A DNA stretch of 64,000 bases from Cohnella cholangitidis (GTDB taxonomy: Bacteria > Bacillota > Bacilli > Paenibacillales > Paenibacillaceae), in NCBI RefSeq assembly GCF_014107495.1, contig NZ_CP041969.1:248001-312000 (forward strand). Direction: 5' to 3'. Below the pieces are notes generated by a model, which had not been told where the DNA came from, did no database searches, and saw only the letters and a list, made by a program, of their open reading frames with translations. This document shows, piece after piece, positions 8,305-18,091 of the stretch. A program made the position numbers and the translations under genes. Numbering within the stretch: the first letter of the stretch is position 1; every line of letters starts with the position of its first letter.

Positions 8305-8853
8305 TTATTTTTGGGCGAACTCGATAAACTTGTCCATTACGCGGTCGATAAAACGCAAAGTTGATTCGTCAACGAGCCGGCTTGTCGTCTCGTCGAACTT
8401 CAATCCGGCAGAGCTGATATATATCTCATTGCCTGCAGGCGGAAGCAGCTTCGCTTGAATGCCCGGGCTGGCCAATATTTCACGCAGATGAAGCTGCGCT
8501 CGGATCGTTCCCATCATTCCCGGCGATACCCCTGCCGTCAACACGGGTTTGCCGATTAACACCTTGTCTAAGCGAGACAACCAATCGATCGCGTTCTTGA
8601 GCACTCCGGGAACAGACCAGTTGTATTCCGGAGTAATGATGAATACTCCGTCAGCGGTCGCCACCTTGCCCAACAGCTCCTTCACGACTTGCGGCGGATT
8701 CAACTCGATGTCTTGATCGAAAAACGGAAGAGATCGAATGTCCGCGATTTCTAGGTCTATTTTGTTGATGTAGCGTTCCTTCATCGTATGAGCCAATTGC
8801 AAATTGTAGGAACCTTGTCTAAGACTTCCGATAAGTACGGTGATTTTCAGCAT
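8305..8853 (-). CDS. NADPH-dependent FMN reductase (flavodoxin-fold)
   Basis: 182 residues, the size of ChrR/YieF/azoreductase-type flavoproteins. The FMN phosphate loop GSLRQGSYN is at residues 9-17 and the flavin-ring loop PEYNWSVPGVLKNAIDW begins at residue 75; both are hallmarks of the FMN_red family. These dimeric enzymes reduce quinones, chromate, azo dyes or free flavin using NAD(P)H. Single gene with its own terminator on the left. The physiological acceptor is not readable. No signal peptide, cytoplasmic. Confidence 0.9.
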   Translation of the reverse strand: MLKITVLIGSLRQGSYNLQLAHTMKERYINKIDLEIADIRSLPFFDQDIELNPPQVVKELLGKVATADGVFIITPEYNWSVPGVLKNAIDWLSRLDKVLIGKPVLTAGVSPGMMGTIRAQLHLREILASPGIQAKLLPPAGNEIYISSAGLKFDETTSRLVDESTLRFIDRVMDKFIEFAQK

Positions 8854-8958
8854 TCGATCACTACCTCCTCTTGTTCGATTCCAATAGATTCTATTTCTAT
8901 TTTAGCACCGCGAACGTATAAAGAACAAATCATTTGAGAACAAAAGAACAAATGGTCG

Positions 8959-10905
8959 TCAGTCGGCCTTTAACTCGACGCCCTCCGGCAACAGCGCCTG
9001 AATTTGTTCCCTCAAAAGCGCATCCGTGTGGATTTGTTCGCTCAGAATGACGATTATTCCAGAGTCTTCCCGCGTGCGAATCAAGCGTCCGATCCCTTGC
9101 TTCAACCGAAGCAGCATATAAGGCAAATCGACCTCATCGTATGGGGAATCCGCTTCTTGGCGCTTCGAGGCGAACACCGGATCTTGCGGGGGAAAAGGAA
9201 GCGACCATACAATTACGTTAGATAAGGAAGGCCCGGGAACGTCCAACCCTTCCCACAACGTAACCGCGCATAGAACGCTTGTCTCTTCCCGCTGAAAATC
9301 CGCGATCAGATGGCTAATCTCCCGATCCCCTTCGAAGCCGAAGTTCATGCCGGCCACTTCCGCATATGAGACAATTGCTTCTTTGAACAATTTGAGTTCT
9401 TCTCTCGAAGGGAATAGAATCAATGCTCTCCCTTCGGTTCTTTGCAGCATCTTGACGGCTGTCTTCATTTTCTCCCCGAAAGTTGCCCCGTTATTCCACT
9501 TAGGCGCGAGCACTTCCATCCGGCTCTCGTATTCGTAAGGAGAATCGACGCTGAAGGATAAATAGTTCTCGATGCCGAGACTGTAAGCCAAGAAGTCGAA
9601 CGAGCCGTTAACGGACAAAGTCGCCGAAGAGAACACGACCGGCATCTTCGCGGAGAATACCCGCTCGCGCAGCACTTCCTTAACGGCCTTCGGCATGATG
9701 ACGAGCGTAAGGCCCGTCGGGCTTTCCGTCGCCCAGCAAATCAACGAATTCGAGTTCTGGAATAAACTCAGCGCCTTCTGCATCATCTCCAGATGCTCTT
9801 CCACGATGCGAAGCTGATAACCGTCCAAGTTAAACAGCTCGCTCTCGAACACCAGCTCTTCTTCGATTCCGTCCAATGCCGAACGGAGCCGGGACACCTG
9901 CTTCAAGAGCTGATCGTTCAAGACGATCTGCCGCCGATCGGAACCCGGGACAGCCACGCTCTGACGCTCGAGCAGCTCGAACATCGCTTCGCTGCCATCG
10001 ATCGCTTCGTCGATCAAGACGGCCAGAGACTCGCGGATATCGTTTTTCAGCAATCGGGTGATCAGCTCTTCGAATATAGAGTGCTTAACTCGATACGTTA
10101 ACGCTTTCTGCGCTGCAGACTCCAATAGATGCCCTTCGTCGAAAATAACGGCGCAATGGTCAGGCAGCAACGGAAGCTGGCCTTCTCTCTTCCGCCCTTC
10201 ATACGTCCATACATGCTCCATGTAGAAATCGTGTGAGCAAATAATCAAATCAGTCGATTGGCGATAATGCTCTCTGGACAACGTTTGCCCGCAGCGGTGG
10301 CGCTTATCGCAGACGAAACAATCCTGATAGGGATCCCAATTGATTCTATCCCATTGGACGTCGTTGAGATGCGGATATTGCTTCCTATCGCCGTAAGCAT
10401 AAAACGACTGCATGCCTTCGCTCTTATGGACGAACGATGGCAGCTCTTGATATAAAGCGTTATACAATTCGACGTCCACGTATTCCGTTCGCGCATGCTC
10501 CAGCTTTGCCAGACAGAGGTATCGGTCCTGGGATTTGCCCAATCTAGCGTCGATAACGAGCTCCAAATGCCGGGCAAGCTTGGCGATGTCGCCTTCCGGC
10601 TTCACAAGCTGTTCGATTAACGACTCGTCCGCGCAAGCCACGATCACGGGTTTGCGATGATACCGGGCATAACAGATCGCGTACAGCAAATAAACCAACG
10701 TTTTGCCCGTACCGACTCCCGCTTCCGCGAAAATCGTCTGCTTCTCCGCGAAGGCGCGTTCCAGCTGGAATGCCATATAAATTTGCTCGTCGCGAACTTC
10801 GAAGCCCGCTTCGGGCAAAATGTCGTAAAAAACATCCGCAACCCATTCCCCGACCTGCTGCAGAAACGGTTTCGAATGCTCGTATTCAAAAGGATACCGG
10901 CTCAA
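8959..10905 (-). CDS. DinG/YoaA-like superfamily 2 iron-sulfur helicase
   Basis: 648 residues, the length of YoaA/DinG-type helicases without an exonuclease domain. Walker A is AEAGVGTGKT (60-69) and Walker B is DEGH (256-259). Four cysteines fit the Fe-S cluster of the XPD/DinG family: Cys131, Cys196, Cys199 and Cys205. Motif VI reads QGIGRLIRTREDSG near the C-terminus. Such enzymes unwind forked or damaged DNA and R-loops 5' to 3'. No LexA box was sought successfully upstream and there is no neighbour of known repair function. Single leftward gene. Confidence 0.9.
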   Translation of the reverse strand: MSRYPFEYEHSKPFLQQVGEWVADVFYDILPEAGFEVRDEQIYMAFQLERAFAEKQTIFAEAGVGTGKTLVYLLYAICYARYHRKPVIVACADESLIEQLVKPEGDIAKLARHLELVIDARLGKSQDRYLCLAKLEHARTEYVDVELYNALYQELPSFVHKSEGMQSFYAYGDRKQYPHLNDVQWDRINWDPYQDCFVCDKRHRCGQTLSREHYRQSTDLIICSHDFYMEHVWTYEGRKREGQLPLLPDHCAVIFDEGHLLESAAQKALTYRVKHSIFEELITRLLKNDIRESLAVLIDEAIDGSEAMFELLERQSVAVPGSDRRQIVLNDQLLKQVSRLRSALDGIEEELVFESELFNLDGYQLRIVEEHLEMMQKALSLFQNSNSLICWATESPTGLTLVIMPKAVKEVLRERVFSAKMPVVFSSATLSVNGSFDFLAYSLGIENYLSFSVDSPYEYESRMEVLAPKWNNGATFGEKMKTAVKMLQRTEGRALILFPSREELKLFKEAIVSYAEVAGMNFGFEGDREISHLIADFQREETSVLCAVTLWEGLDVPGPSLSNVIVWSLPFPPQDPVFASKRQEADSPYDEVDLPYMLLRLKQGIGRLIRTREDSGIIVILSEQIHTDALLREQIQALLPEGVELKAD

Positions 10906-11079
10906 TAGGAAAATGCCTCCACTTCATGTTGTCCGTGCCATTATCACACGATCGCCCGCGAAAAGCAAAGCCATTTTGCGATTGCCAATAATTGAACATA
11001 GGACTCGTCTGGCGAATTCAGTACGATAGAAGAATGGTTTCTACTCTATCGTTTATTTAGAAAGCGGGTCGATCGTCAT

Positions 11080-12714
11080 ATGCGGCATTCGAGGTACATA
11101 GGCAGCACCCTGCTCGCCGTCCTTATAGCATTTACTAGTTTCGCTCATCCTAATCGCGTCTCCGCGTCTAGCGCAAGTTCCCAACTCCCCTTCGACGATA
11201 TCGCGGCTAATTACGCCACGGAAGCCATTTTACATCTCTCGCAGCTGAATATCGTCAGCGGTACGGGGCAACGCAAGTTCGAGCCTCGGAAAGCGATCAC
11301 GAGAGCGGAATTCGTCGCGATGCTTGGTCGATTACTGTCCTTATCGCCGGTATCCAGCGCGATTGCCGGCTTCGAAGACGTACCTAAGACCGTTTGGTAT
11401 TATGGCTGGGTACAAGCCGGCATTCAATTAAGCTTCGTTCAAGGAGCCTCTTCTACCCGGTTCGCGCCTGCCCAAGAAGTAACAAGGCAAGAAGCTGCAG
11501 CCTTGCTGGCTCGAGCTTTGAACCAAACCGAAGCAAGCTCGTCGGATGGAACCGATATCTATACGAAGCCGTTTGCGGATCGGCAACAGATCTCTTCATG
11601 GGCCGTGCCGTTCGTCTCTCGCTTGGTTCAGATCGAATTAATGAAAGGAGACGAACGGGGCAACTTCCGTCCGCAATCCGCGATCACCAGACAAGAAGCC
11701 GCTGTGCTTCTGGACCGAGTGCTTCAGCGGGAACAATGGGCGGATCAAATCAAGCTGCAACCGGAAGATAGCGTTCAGCTTGGATGGCAATACGGACAGA
11801 CGACCAAGCAATTCGAACAACAGGTTGCGACTTCTGCCGTTAATACGTTGTCGCCTCGCTGGTTTTTCCTCGGGAAATCCGGCGGTTTAGACGATTACAC
11901 GGACCCTTCGCTGTTGACTTGGGCGCACCAGCGCGGCAAAAAAGTATGGGCCATGTTAGGCAACCGGTCAGACATGGCGAATACCCATCTCATGTTATCC
12001 GCCTCTTCCACTCGCACCGAGTTCATCGCTACGTTATCGGACGCCGTCAAACGGTACGGAATCGATGGAATGAATATTGACTTCGAGAATGTAGACCCCC
12101 AAGATCGGGAAACGTTAACTTTGTTCATTAAGGAATTATCTGAAGCCTTACGCAAACTTAAAGCCGTGCTATCGGTTAACGTATCTCCGGATTTAGGGAC
12201 GGATTGGACGGAAGCGTTCGATTATTCCGCTCTAGGACAGAACGCGGATTACCTCGTCTTAATGGGGTATGACGAGCATTGGGGCGGAGCGCCGGAGGCG
12301 GGATCCGTCTCCTCTCTGCCTTGGCTCGAGTCGGGTTTACGGAAACTCCTCTCCCGCGTTCCCGCGAGCAAAACGATACTCGCCCTCCCGTTCTACACGA
12401 GAGACTGGGTTACGAACGCTTACGGCGTCCATTCCTCCGACTGGAGTCTCATCGATCAGAACAGTCTCTTGCAGGCTAATCGGCTTAAGCCCGTATGGAA
12501 TGAAAAGCTTGGACAGTATACGGCCGAGTATCGCCAAAACGGCGTGCAACACAGCTTATGGGTAGAAGACGGACGTTCCATGACTCGGAAAATCAAGCTC
12601 GGGGAGGCTCATTCCATTGCCGGTTACGGCTACTGGTACATGGGCGGCGAGAGCGTTGACATGTGGACTAGCGTGCGGAACGCCATGAGGTTTGCCGATT
12701 ATCGGTTTCAATAA
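11080..12714 (+). CDS. SLH-domain GH18 family glycosidase (spore/cell-wall type)
   Basis: 544 residues. A signal peptide (1-29) is followed by three S-layer homology repeats at about 36-80, 97-145 and 163-215 (each with FxDI/V...A and ITRAEF/TRQEAA), which bind pyruvylated wall polymer. A GH18-type TIM barrel occupies residues 255-540. The catalytic motif DGMNIDFE is at 329-336 with Glu336 as the acid, followed by VLMGYDEHWGG and LALPFYTRDW. This matches the YaaH/YdhD-like peptidoglycan or chitin-type hydrolases of Bacillales. It is probably displayed on the cell surface. A hairpin (ACGATAGA/TCTATCGT, 11023-11052) precedes the ATG and may belong to the promoter or leader. Confidence 0.9.
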   Translation: MRHSRYIGSTLLAVLIAFTSFAHPNRVSASSASSQLPFDDIAANYATEAILHLSQLNIVSGTGQRKFEPRKAITRAEFVAMLGRLLSLSPVSSAIAGFEDVPKTVWYYGWVQAGIQLSFVQGASSTRFAPAQEVTRQEAAALLARALNQTEASSSDGTDIYTKPFADRQQISSWAVPFVSRLVQIELMKGDERGNFRPQSAITRQEAAVLLDRVLQREQWADQIKLQPEDSVQLGWQYGQTTKQFEQQVATSAVNTLSPRWFFLGKSGGLDDYTDPSLLTWAHQRGKKVWAMLGNRSDMANTHLMLSASSTRTEFIATLSDAVKRYGIDGMNIDFENVDPQDRETLTLFIKELSEALRKLKAVLSVNVSPDLGTDWTEAFDYSALGQNADYLVLMGYDEHWGGAPEAGSVSSLPWLESGLRKLLSRVPASKTILALPFYTRDWVTNAYGVHSSDWSLIDQNSLLQANRLKPVWNEKLGQYTAEYRQNGVQHSLWVEDGRSMTRKIKLGEAHSIAGYGYWYMGGESVDMWTSVRNAMRFADYRFQ

Positions 12715-12756
12715 GGAAACGGAACATCCGATGAGGGGATTCGCCGGGGATCGTTG

Positions 12757-12765
12757 TGCTATAAT
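12757..12765 (+). promoter_or_regulatory. Extended -10 promoter of the MocR gene
   Basis: TGCTATAAT is a perfect extended -10 (TGn-TATAAT), about 48 bases before the ATG at 12813. No good -35 is seen. Confidence 0.55.
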
Positions 12766-12812
12766 CATTGGGATATGCACGACACGCGAAAATCAGGAGG
12801 CGCAACCGCAAC

Positions 12813-14276
12813 ATGGAGTGGAAACCCGATAAGTCGTTGCAAGTCCCGGTATATATACAGATTTCCGATTATTTCGAGACTCGAATCTTGAACGGCGAAT
12901 ATCCCTCGGGCAGTTCCCTGCCGTCGGAACGGGCGCTAGCGGCTCTTCTCGACGTTAACCGAAGCACGATCATCTCCGCTTACGACCAATTGAACTCGCT
13001 AGGCATCGTCAAGAGAGTGAAAGGATTCGGCACCGTCGTTACTTTGCAGAAGAACGAAGAAGGCAACGTGAAACGGGTGCCGAATTGGGAAGAATACGTT
13101 AAAGGCGGCATGCGTCACCTTAACGATCCGATCACGAGGCAAATTCACAAAATCGTCGGCACGGACAAGCCTTATCTCAACTTTGCGATCGGCGAACTAA
13201 GCCCCGATTTGTTCCCGGTCAAGCTCATGCAGGAAGCGCACAGCCAGCTCGAATTGAGCCAATACCTGGGCTACGAACACATTCAAGGAAATCTAAGACT
13301 GAGGGAAACCATTTCGGAGCACTTGCGGCAATACCGGCACATTCCGTCCACCGCCTCTTCCGTACTGGTTACTTCCGGTGCCCAGCAGGCTTTGCAGCTT
13401 ATCATTCAGTGCCTCCTGCAGCCGGGTGACGCCATCGCGATCGAGGACCCTTCCTATTGTTACTCGTTGCCGATTTTCCATTCCGCCGGGCTTAGAACGT
13501 ACCGCTTGCCGGTTGAACGGAATGGAATCGATCCCGAACAAATCGTATCTCTATATAAACAGCACAGGATCAAGATGGTGTTCGTCAACCCGATCTTCCA
13601 CAATCCGACCGGAACTACCCTTAGCTACGAACGAAGGAAACGTTTGTTGGAGATTTCCACGAAATACGGAATTGCCATCGTGGAAGACGATCCGTATAGC
13701 CTGACAAGCTACGATCACGATACGAGGAGCACCTTGAAGTCGATGGATCAGGATGGCTCCGTGCTCTATGTAAGTTCCTTGTCCAAGATCGTATCTTCCG
13801 GTCTTCGCATCGGCTGGATTACGGGGCCGCAATCGGTAATTCAACGGCTGACGGATGCCAAGCAGCAATTGGATTTCGGACACTCCAATATCCCGCAGTG
13901 GATAGCCTCGCAGCTTCTCTCCTCCGGGGAATTGGACAACCATCTGACAAAGCTAAGAACCGGGTTGCTGTCAAAGCTTGAGTTGACGGTAAACGCACTG
14001 CGAGCGGAGCTTGGCGACGAAGTTCGTTTCCAAGCCCCGCTCGGGGGAATCCATCTGTGGTGCGAACTGCCCGGGGAATGGGATGAGCTGAAGTTATTTA
14101 ACCTGGCGATCGACAATGGCGTCGTCTTCACGCCGGGTTCGACGCTAGGCTCGTCGTCCCGCCGAGTCCGGCTTACGTACAGCAAGGTGGACGACTTGCT
14201 GATCCCGCAAGGAATCCGGAAATTCGCCGAAGCCTTTCGCTCGTTGAATTCAGCTACAGCGAACAAGCCGCGCTGA
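12813..14276 (+). CDS. MocR/GntR-type regulator fused to PLP aminotransferase domain
   Basis: 487 residues from an ATG preceded by AGGAGG. Residues about 10-75 are a GntR winged helix (VPVYIQISDYFETRILNGEYPSGSSLPSERALAALLDVNRSTI). Residues about 115-480 are a fold-type I aminotransferase domain with VTSGAQQAL, NPTGTTLS and the PLP lysine SSLSKIVSSGLRIGW (Lys325). MocR proteins use PLP as effector or cofactor and control PLP, GABA, taurine or transport genes. No obvious target is adjacent: the next gene is a small convergent membrane protein. The regulated pathway is therefore unknown. Confidence 0.92.
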   Translation: MEWKPDKSLQVPVYIQISDYFETRILNGEYPSGSSLPSERALAALLDVNRSTIISAYDQLNSLGIVKRVKGFGTVVTLQKNEEGNVKRVPNWEEYVKGGMRHLNDPITRQIHKIVGTDKPYLNFAIGELSPDLFPVKLMQEAHSQLELSQYLGYEHIQGNLRLRETISEHLRQYRHIPSTASSVLVTSGAQQALQLIIQCLLQPGDAIAIEDPSYCYSLPIFHSAGLRTYRLPVERNGIDPEQIVSLYKQHRIKMVFVNPIFHNPTGTTLSYERRKRLLEISTKYGIAIVEDDPYSLTSYDHDTRSTLKSMDQDGSVLYVSSLSKIVSSGLRIGWITGPQSVIQRLTDAKQQLDFGHSNIPQWIASQLLSSGELDNHLTKLRTGLLSKLELTVNALRAELGDEVRFQAPLGGIHLWCELPGEWDELKLFNLAIDNGVVFTPGSTLGSSSRRVRLTYSKVDDLLIPQGIRKFAEAFRSLNSATANKPR

Positions 14277-14278
14277 AT

Positions 14279-14491
14279 TCAACCGCGCATGATCACGATA
14301 AATACGATCAATACAGCTACGATTACGATAAGGTAGTAGGATAACAGCCTGCCGAGTTTGCGTCCCGGATTGGCGGAATAGGTGCTGTTGCCTTCTTTGT
14401 TCCCGATAGACGTACCGATCTTTATCGTCAATACGACGGCAACGGCCATTATAATTAAAGTTGCGATCAATAAAATGTTCGTGGTCATCAT
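14279..14491 (-). CDS. Small two-TM membrane protein
   Basis: 70 residues from an ATG-ATG pair preceded by GGAAGG at 5 bases. Two hydrophobic segments, about residues 5-25 and 47-68, flank a short polar loop (GNKEGNSTYSANPGRKLGR). Not recognised. Its stop lies 2 bases from the MocR stop, so the genes converge without a visible separate terminator. It lies downstream of the MFS gene in the same direction with a 23-base gap, so it may be its cotranscribed partner. Confidence 0.6.
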   Translation of the reverse strand: MMTTNILLIATLIIMAVAVVLTIKIGTSIGNKEGNSTYSANPGRKLGRLLSYYLIVIVAVLIVFIVIMRG

Positions 14492-14514
14492 AAGCACCTT
14501 CCTTTGTGCTCATT

Positions 14515-15765
14515 TTAACCGTTTTGTCCGCGTCTGACACCATCCATTTCGGAAATTTGCGAACCATCCACTCCAATTTGGACGTGGTCTTTTTTGCGTA
14601 GGAGCGTACTAATCAAGAGCGCGCCGACAAGGAACAGCATAGCCGCCGAACCGAATACGAACATCAGCGACGAAACCTCTTTCCATGCGCCGCCCAGCGA
14701 CATTCCGATGACCATCATCCCCATGAACATAGGCGTAAGCACGCCTCCTACCCGTCCGATGAATTCGGCTTTCGTGTTTTTCATGATCAAGGTGTTCATC
14801 CCGATATGGATCATTGGATAACAGAAACCATTGATGACCTGAAACAGCAAGGTCAGAACGATGCTCGTCGACCACCCTATGCCGAACGTTCCGATCGTGC
14901 TCGCCAGCAATCCGATCATAAGCAGTAACTGCGGTTGAACCTTTTTCGCCAGACTCATAATGACCGCGCCCCCGGCTAACATCGCCGCTCCGTTCGCCGT
15001 AAGCAGCCACTGAAGATGCGATTTGTCCTGGCCTAAATTCTCTATCGTTATGAAGATCATTAGAGGTTGAATCAAACCGACCGCAAAACCGGATACGATG
15101 AACGTCCCCCCGAGCGTCCTTAGCTCGCGATTCTTGAACACGTACCCGAATCCGTCCTTCAAATCTTGCGCGAAACTGTTGCCTTTATTCGCTCTTTGCA
15201 CCTCTGCGTCTTTCGGAAGAGACATAAGAACCAGTCCCGAACAGACAAACATCGCTCCCATCACGCCTAGAGACACTTCAATACCGAATTGAGCATAAAT
15301 AAACGCGCCGATAATCGGACCGATCACCATGAAGAAAGCCATCATCGATTGGAACATCGCCATGACGCTTTGCAATTGCTCTTGCGGCACATGCTGCTTG
15401 AACAGCTTCATCGCCGAAGGCTGCGAGAATTGAGACATGATGGCTGACACCAGCGTCGCGAAAAACAAAGCTTTCCATGAACCGTATGCCAGAACTAACA
15501 TTACGGCGACGATGGACGCGGCCGACAAGAAGTCGCTGGCAACCATCGTGCGCTTGGGCCTCCACCTGTCCGCGAACGTCCCCCCGATGATAGCGAACAA
15601 GAAAATCGGAGCGAACTCCGCGACGGAGATCAACGAGACGGATAACTCGTCGTTGTTCGTGATGTCGGTGATATACAGTAGGATTGCGAAATTCCTGACC
15701 CAAATTCCTAATTGCAGCAAAAAACTAGACAGTACGATTGTTCTTACGTAACGATTGGCGAACAT
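14515..15765 (-). CDS. MFS transporter, MefA/DHA3-like
   Basis: 416 residues with 12 hydrophobic segments. The N-terminus MFANRYVRTIVLSSFLLQLGIWVRNFAILLYI and the ADRWRPKRTM loop (motif A-like, after segment 2) fit the macrolide-efflux-like DHA3 subgroup. It is probably a proton-driven exporter. The promoter carries a strong palindrome (see 15795-15849), so a TetR-like repressor is expected, but none is next to it. The substrate is unknown. Confidence 0.85.
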   Translation of the reverse strand: MFANRYVRTIVLSSFLLQLGIWVRNFAILLYITDITNNDELSVSLISVAEFAPIFLFAIIGGTFADRWRPKRTMVASDFLSAASIVAVMLVLAYGSWKALFFATLVSAIMSQFSQPSAMKLFKQHVPQEQLQSVMAMFQSMMAFFMVIGPIIGAFIYAQFGIEVSLGVMGAMFVCSGLVLMSLPKDAEVQRANKGNSFAQDLKDGFGYVFKNRELRTLGGTFIVSGFAVGLIQPLMIFITIENLGQDKSHLQWLLTANGAAMLAGGAVIMSLAKKVQPQLLLMIGLLASTIGTFGIGWSTSIVLTLLFQVINGFCYPMIHIGMNTLIMKNTKAEFIGRVGGVLTPMFMGMMVIGMSLGGAWKEVSSLMFVFGSAAMLFLVGALLISTLLRKKDHVQIGVDGSQISEMDGVRRGQNG

Positions 15766-15794
15766 TTAAACCTGCTTCCTTTCTAATAATTATT

Positions 15795-15849
15795 ATAAAC
15801 AAATTGTTTATTCGTTTATTAATATACAAACAAATATTATTATTGTCTA
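15795..15849 (-). promoter_or_regulatory. MFS promoter with palindromic operator
   Basis: On the minus strand TAGACA (15849-15844), 17 bases, and TATATT (15826-15821) form a promoter. Downstream of it lies ATAAACAAATTGTTTAT (15795-15811), perfect 8-base arms about a single central base, a classical repressor site. A further partial copy (CAAACAAATA) overlaps the spacer. Confidence 0.6.
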
Positions 15850-15880
15850 CAAAAAAATAATCGAAGAGACAACAAAAAAG

Positions 15881-15903
15881 CCTGCCGAGTTATTCTCGGC
15901 AGG
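15881..15903 (-). terminator. Terminator of the secreted unknown gene
   Basis: CCTGCCGAG (15881-15889) pairs with CTCGGCAGG (15895-15903). On the minus strand it is followed by CTTTTTT. Confidence 0.85.
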
Positions 15904-15939
15904 ACTTATAGGATGAATTATTGCAACCGGACGGCCGAT

Positions 15940-16917
15940 CTAGCGAATCGGATAATGGGATTGGCGGAACTTCTCCACTTCTTCGGTCAGCCTGTTCTCG
16001 TTGTCCGCGACCAAATCCATGAATTCCTGCAGCTTGGTTAAATACGGACTAAGCTTGGCGTTATTCCAAGCCAACATGCCGTTGTACCCGCGCAGCGCGT
16101 TCGGTTGGATCTTTTGGCTGCCGTACTCGAACAACGGCGTGTTATTGACGCCATAGAACGTTAGAAGCTCATAGCTGCGGAATAGATTCCGAATATGCGG
16201 AGCGCGATTGGAATACGCATACTTTGCCAGAAACCTCTCCTGGGCTAACGCGCGGTTAACGAGTTGCTGATACCCGATGACGAGCGCGGCGTCCTTGACT
16301 TTCGGCTGATCGGACTCCGTCGCCATGATCGCGATGTAATCATCGATATCGGGGTTGACGCTGACGGAATACGTTCTGAATGCGGCATAATCGATAACCG
16401 GATAATAGAACCCTTCCGCCGTCTCGAGCTTATAACCGCTGTCCCTGGTTTCCTTCAATAACGCTTTTAAATTCGAATCTTTCGTGCGCGAGATGACGTC
16501 ATCGAATGTCGCTCCCCTCTTGTACGCTTTGCCGATTCCGGATTGCACGGCGCTCTGCTCGAAGCGCTTCTGTATCACAGGCAATCGTTTTTTGAGAGCA
16601 TTCTCCAAATGAAGCACCATTACGGTTGCTTGCGACGTCGTGACTTCGCCGATATGAGCTTTCAAATAAGCGATCGCGGCGGGAAGCTGATCTTTGCTCA
16701 AGTAAGCTTCGAACGCGTTTACCGTCTTCGTAGATGCCGTTCCGCTAATCGCTGCCGCCGATTGCATGCTCGCGGTCGCCGACGGCGACCTTGCCGCGGC
16801 CACGGACGCGAGTTGAATCGACAACGATAAAGCGGCGATCGCGGCAATCGTCATCGTTGTCTTGCGACGGGATTTGTAGACGATCGGCGTATTCTTGTTC
16901 GTCCAACTTTTATCCAT
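15940..16917 (-). CDS. Secreted protein of unknown function
   Basis: 325 residues; not recognised. A basic N-terminus (residues 1-22, KSRRKTT) precedes a hydrophobic stretch (TMTIAAIAALSLSIQLASVAAA), so it is either exported or anchored by an uncleaved signal. An Ala/Ser/Thr-rich linker follows to about residue 62. The rest is predicted mostly helical, with no Cys, and contains two related-looking helical segments around VVNRALAQERFLAKYAY and NNAKLSPYLTKLQEFMDLV. It ends with its own terminator and is a single gene. Base composition does not stand out from its neighbours. Confidence 0.7.
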   Translation of the reverse strand: MDKSWTNKNTPIVYKSRRKTTMTIAAIAALSLSIQLASVAAARSPSATASMQSAAAISGTASTKTVNAFEAYLSKDQLPAAIAYLKAHIGEVTTSQATVMVLHLENALKKRLPVIQKRFEQSAVQSGIGKAYKRGATFDDVISRTKDSNLKALLKETRDSGYKLETAEGFYYPVIDYAAFRTYSVSVNPDIDDYIAIMATESDQPKVKDAALVIGYQQLVNRALAQERFLAKYAYSNRAPHIRNLFRSYELLTFYGVNNTPLFEYGSQKIQPNALRGYNGMLAWNNAKLSPYLTKLQEFMDLVADNENRLTEEVEKFRQSHYPIR

Positions 16918-17126
16918 GCGTTATCCTCCTCATGTCCTTTCCGGTAGATTAAGTCCAAGTCGACTCTATTTCCGGAAGCTAAGATGAGTATAAAAAATAG
17001 TTGTATCCTCTTAATCTCCGAATGTATCTAAACTGCAAACTTTTTACACCTTCGCGCGGGTTGATCTTTCCTAACCGCGGCTTTACAATAGCTTAATTGC
17101 ACCTTAGAACAGGAAGTGAATTGCCC

Positions 17127-18038
17127 GTGAACAAATCATCGCCGCCTATCCCAACGCTCATCCCCTTAATCGTAGGCATGATCGCCATATCCTTCGCCCC
17201 GATCTTCGTTCGGTACTCCGACGCGCCGGTTGCCGTGCAAGGAATGTATCGCATGTTATTCACCGTCGTCATCATGCTTCCATTCGGAACCCGCCAACTG
17301 CGAACGATGCGCTCGATCTCGCGCAAAGATTGGACACTGCTCGGATTAGCCGGATTTTTCCTTGCTCTGCATTTCTTGTTATGGATGGAATCGCTGAACT
17401 ATACGTCCATTGCGAGTTCGACGATTATTCTGGCATTGGAGCCCGTATTCGTCTTGATCGGCGCGTACTTCGTCTTCAAAGACAGAATCGGGAAGATTGC
17501 CTTACTAGGGCTGACGCTGGCGCTGGTCGGAGCGTTCTTCGTCGGTTCCGGAGACATAAGCTTATCCGGTACCGCTTTTAAGGGAGATCTGTTGTCGCTC
17601 CTCGGTACCCTTGCGGTAGCCGTGAACATGCTGATCGCCAAACGTATTCTGACCCGCGTCTCTTCTTATTTGTACAGCTTAATCGTCTTCGCGATTGCCT
17701 TTGCGTGCTTTGCTGCGTATAACCTTTTCGTAGGCTATGAGGTCGTCGGATTTCCCCCGCGGGAGTGGGCTATCTTCATGGCGCTGGCGATCGTCCCGAC
17801 CGTATTCGGGCACATGATCTTCAATTGGCTGCTTCAGTACGTGAAACCGACTACGATATCCATTACGGTGTTCGCGGAACCGGTCGGCGCGAGCTTGCTC
17901 GGGATGCTGCTATTCCGGGAAATGGTGACAACGTTCCAGCTAGCGGGCGGCGCCTTCATCATCTTGGGCTTGCTGCTGTACATGAAAACGGAGTACGCCG
18001 ACAAACCGGCCGTTGATTCGCAGGCCGAAGCCGCATAA
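17127..18038 (+). CDS. EamA/DMT family transporter
   Basis: 303 residues with ten hydrophobic segments arranged as two EamA repeats, each with the typical pattern (first half: ALHFLLWMESLNYTSIASSTIILALEPVFVLIGAYFVFKDRI; second half: GHMIFNWLLQYVKPTTISITVFAEPVGASLLGMLLFREM). Members export metabolites or amino acids. The GTG start at 17127 is chosen because AGGAAG lies about 10 bases upstream; an in-frame TTG lies six bases earlier. Single gene with a terminator after the stop. The substrate is unknown. Confidence 0.88.
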   Translation: MNKSSPPIPTLIPLIVGMIAISFAPIFVRYSDAPVAVQGMYRMLFTVVIMLPFGTRQLRTMRSISRKDWTLLGLAGFFLALHFLLWMESLNYTSIASSTIILALEPVFVLIGAYFVFKDRIGKIALLGLTLALVGAFFVGSGDISLSGTAFKGDLLSLLGTLAVAVNMLIAKRILTRVSSYLYSLIVFAIAFACFAAYNLFVGYEVVGFPPREWAIFMALAIVPTVFGHMIFNWLLQYVKPTTISITVFAEPVGASLLGMLLFREMVTTFQLAGGAFIILGLLLYMKTEYADKPAVDSQAEAA

Positions 18039-18048
18039 GGCTTAAATC

Positions 18049-18083
18049 AGGAGCCTCTCCGTTTTATGGAGCGGCTCCTTTTC
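18049..18083 (+). terminator. Terminator of the EamA gene
   Basis: AGGAGCCTCTCC (18049-18060) pairs with GGAGCGGCTCCT (18068-18079) with one mismatch, followed by TTTT. Confidence 0.8.
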
Positions 18084-18091
18084 TAGCTGGA

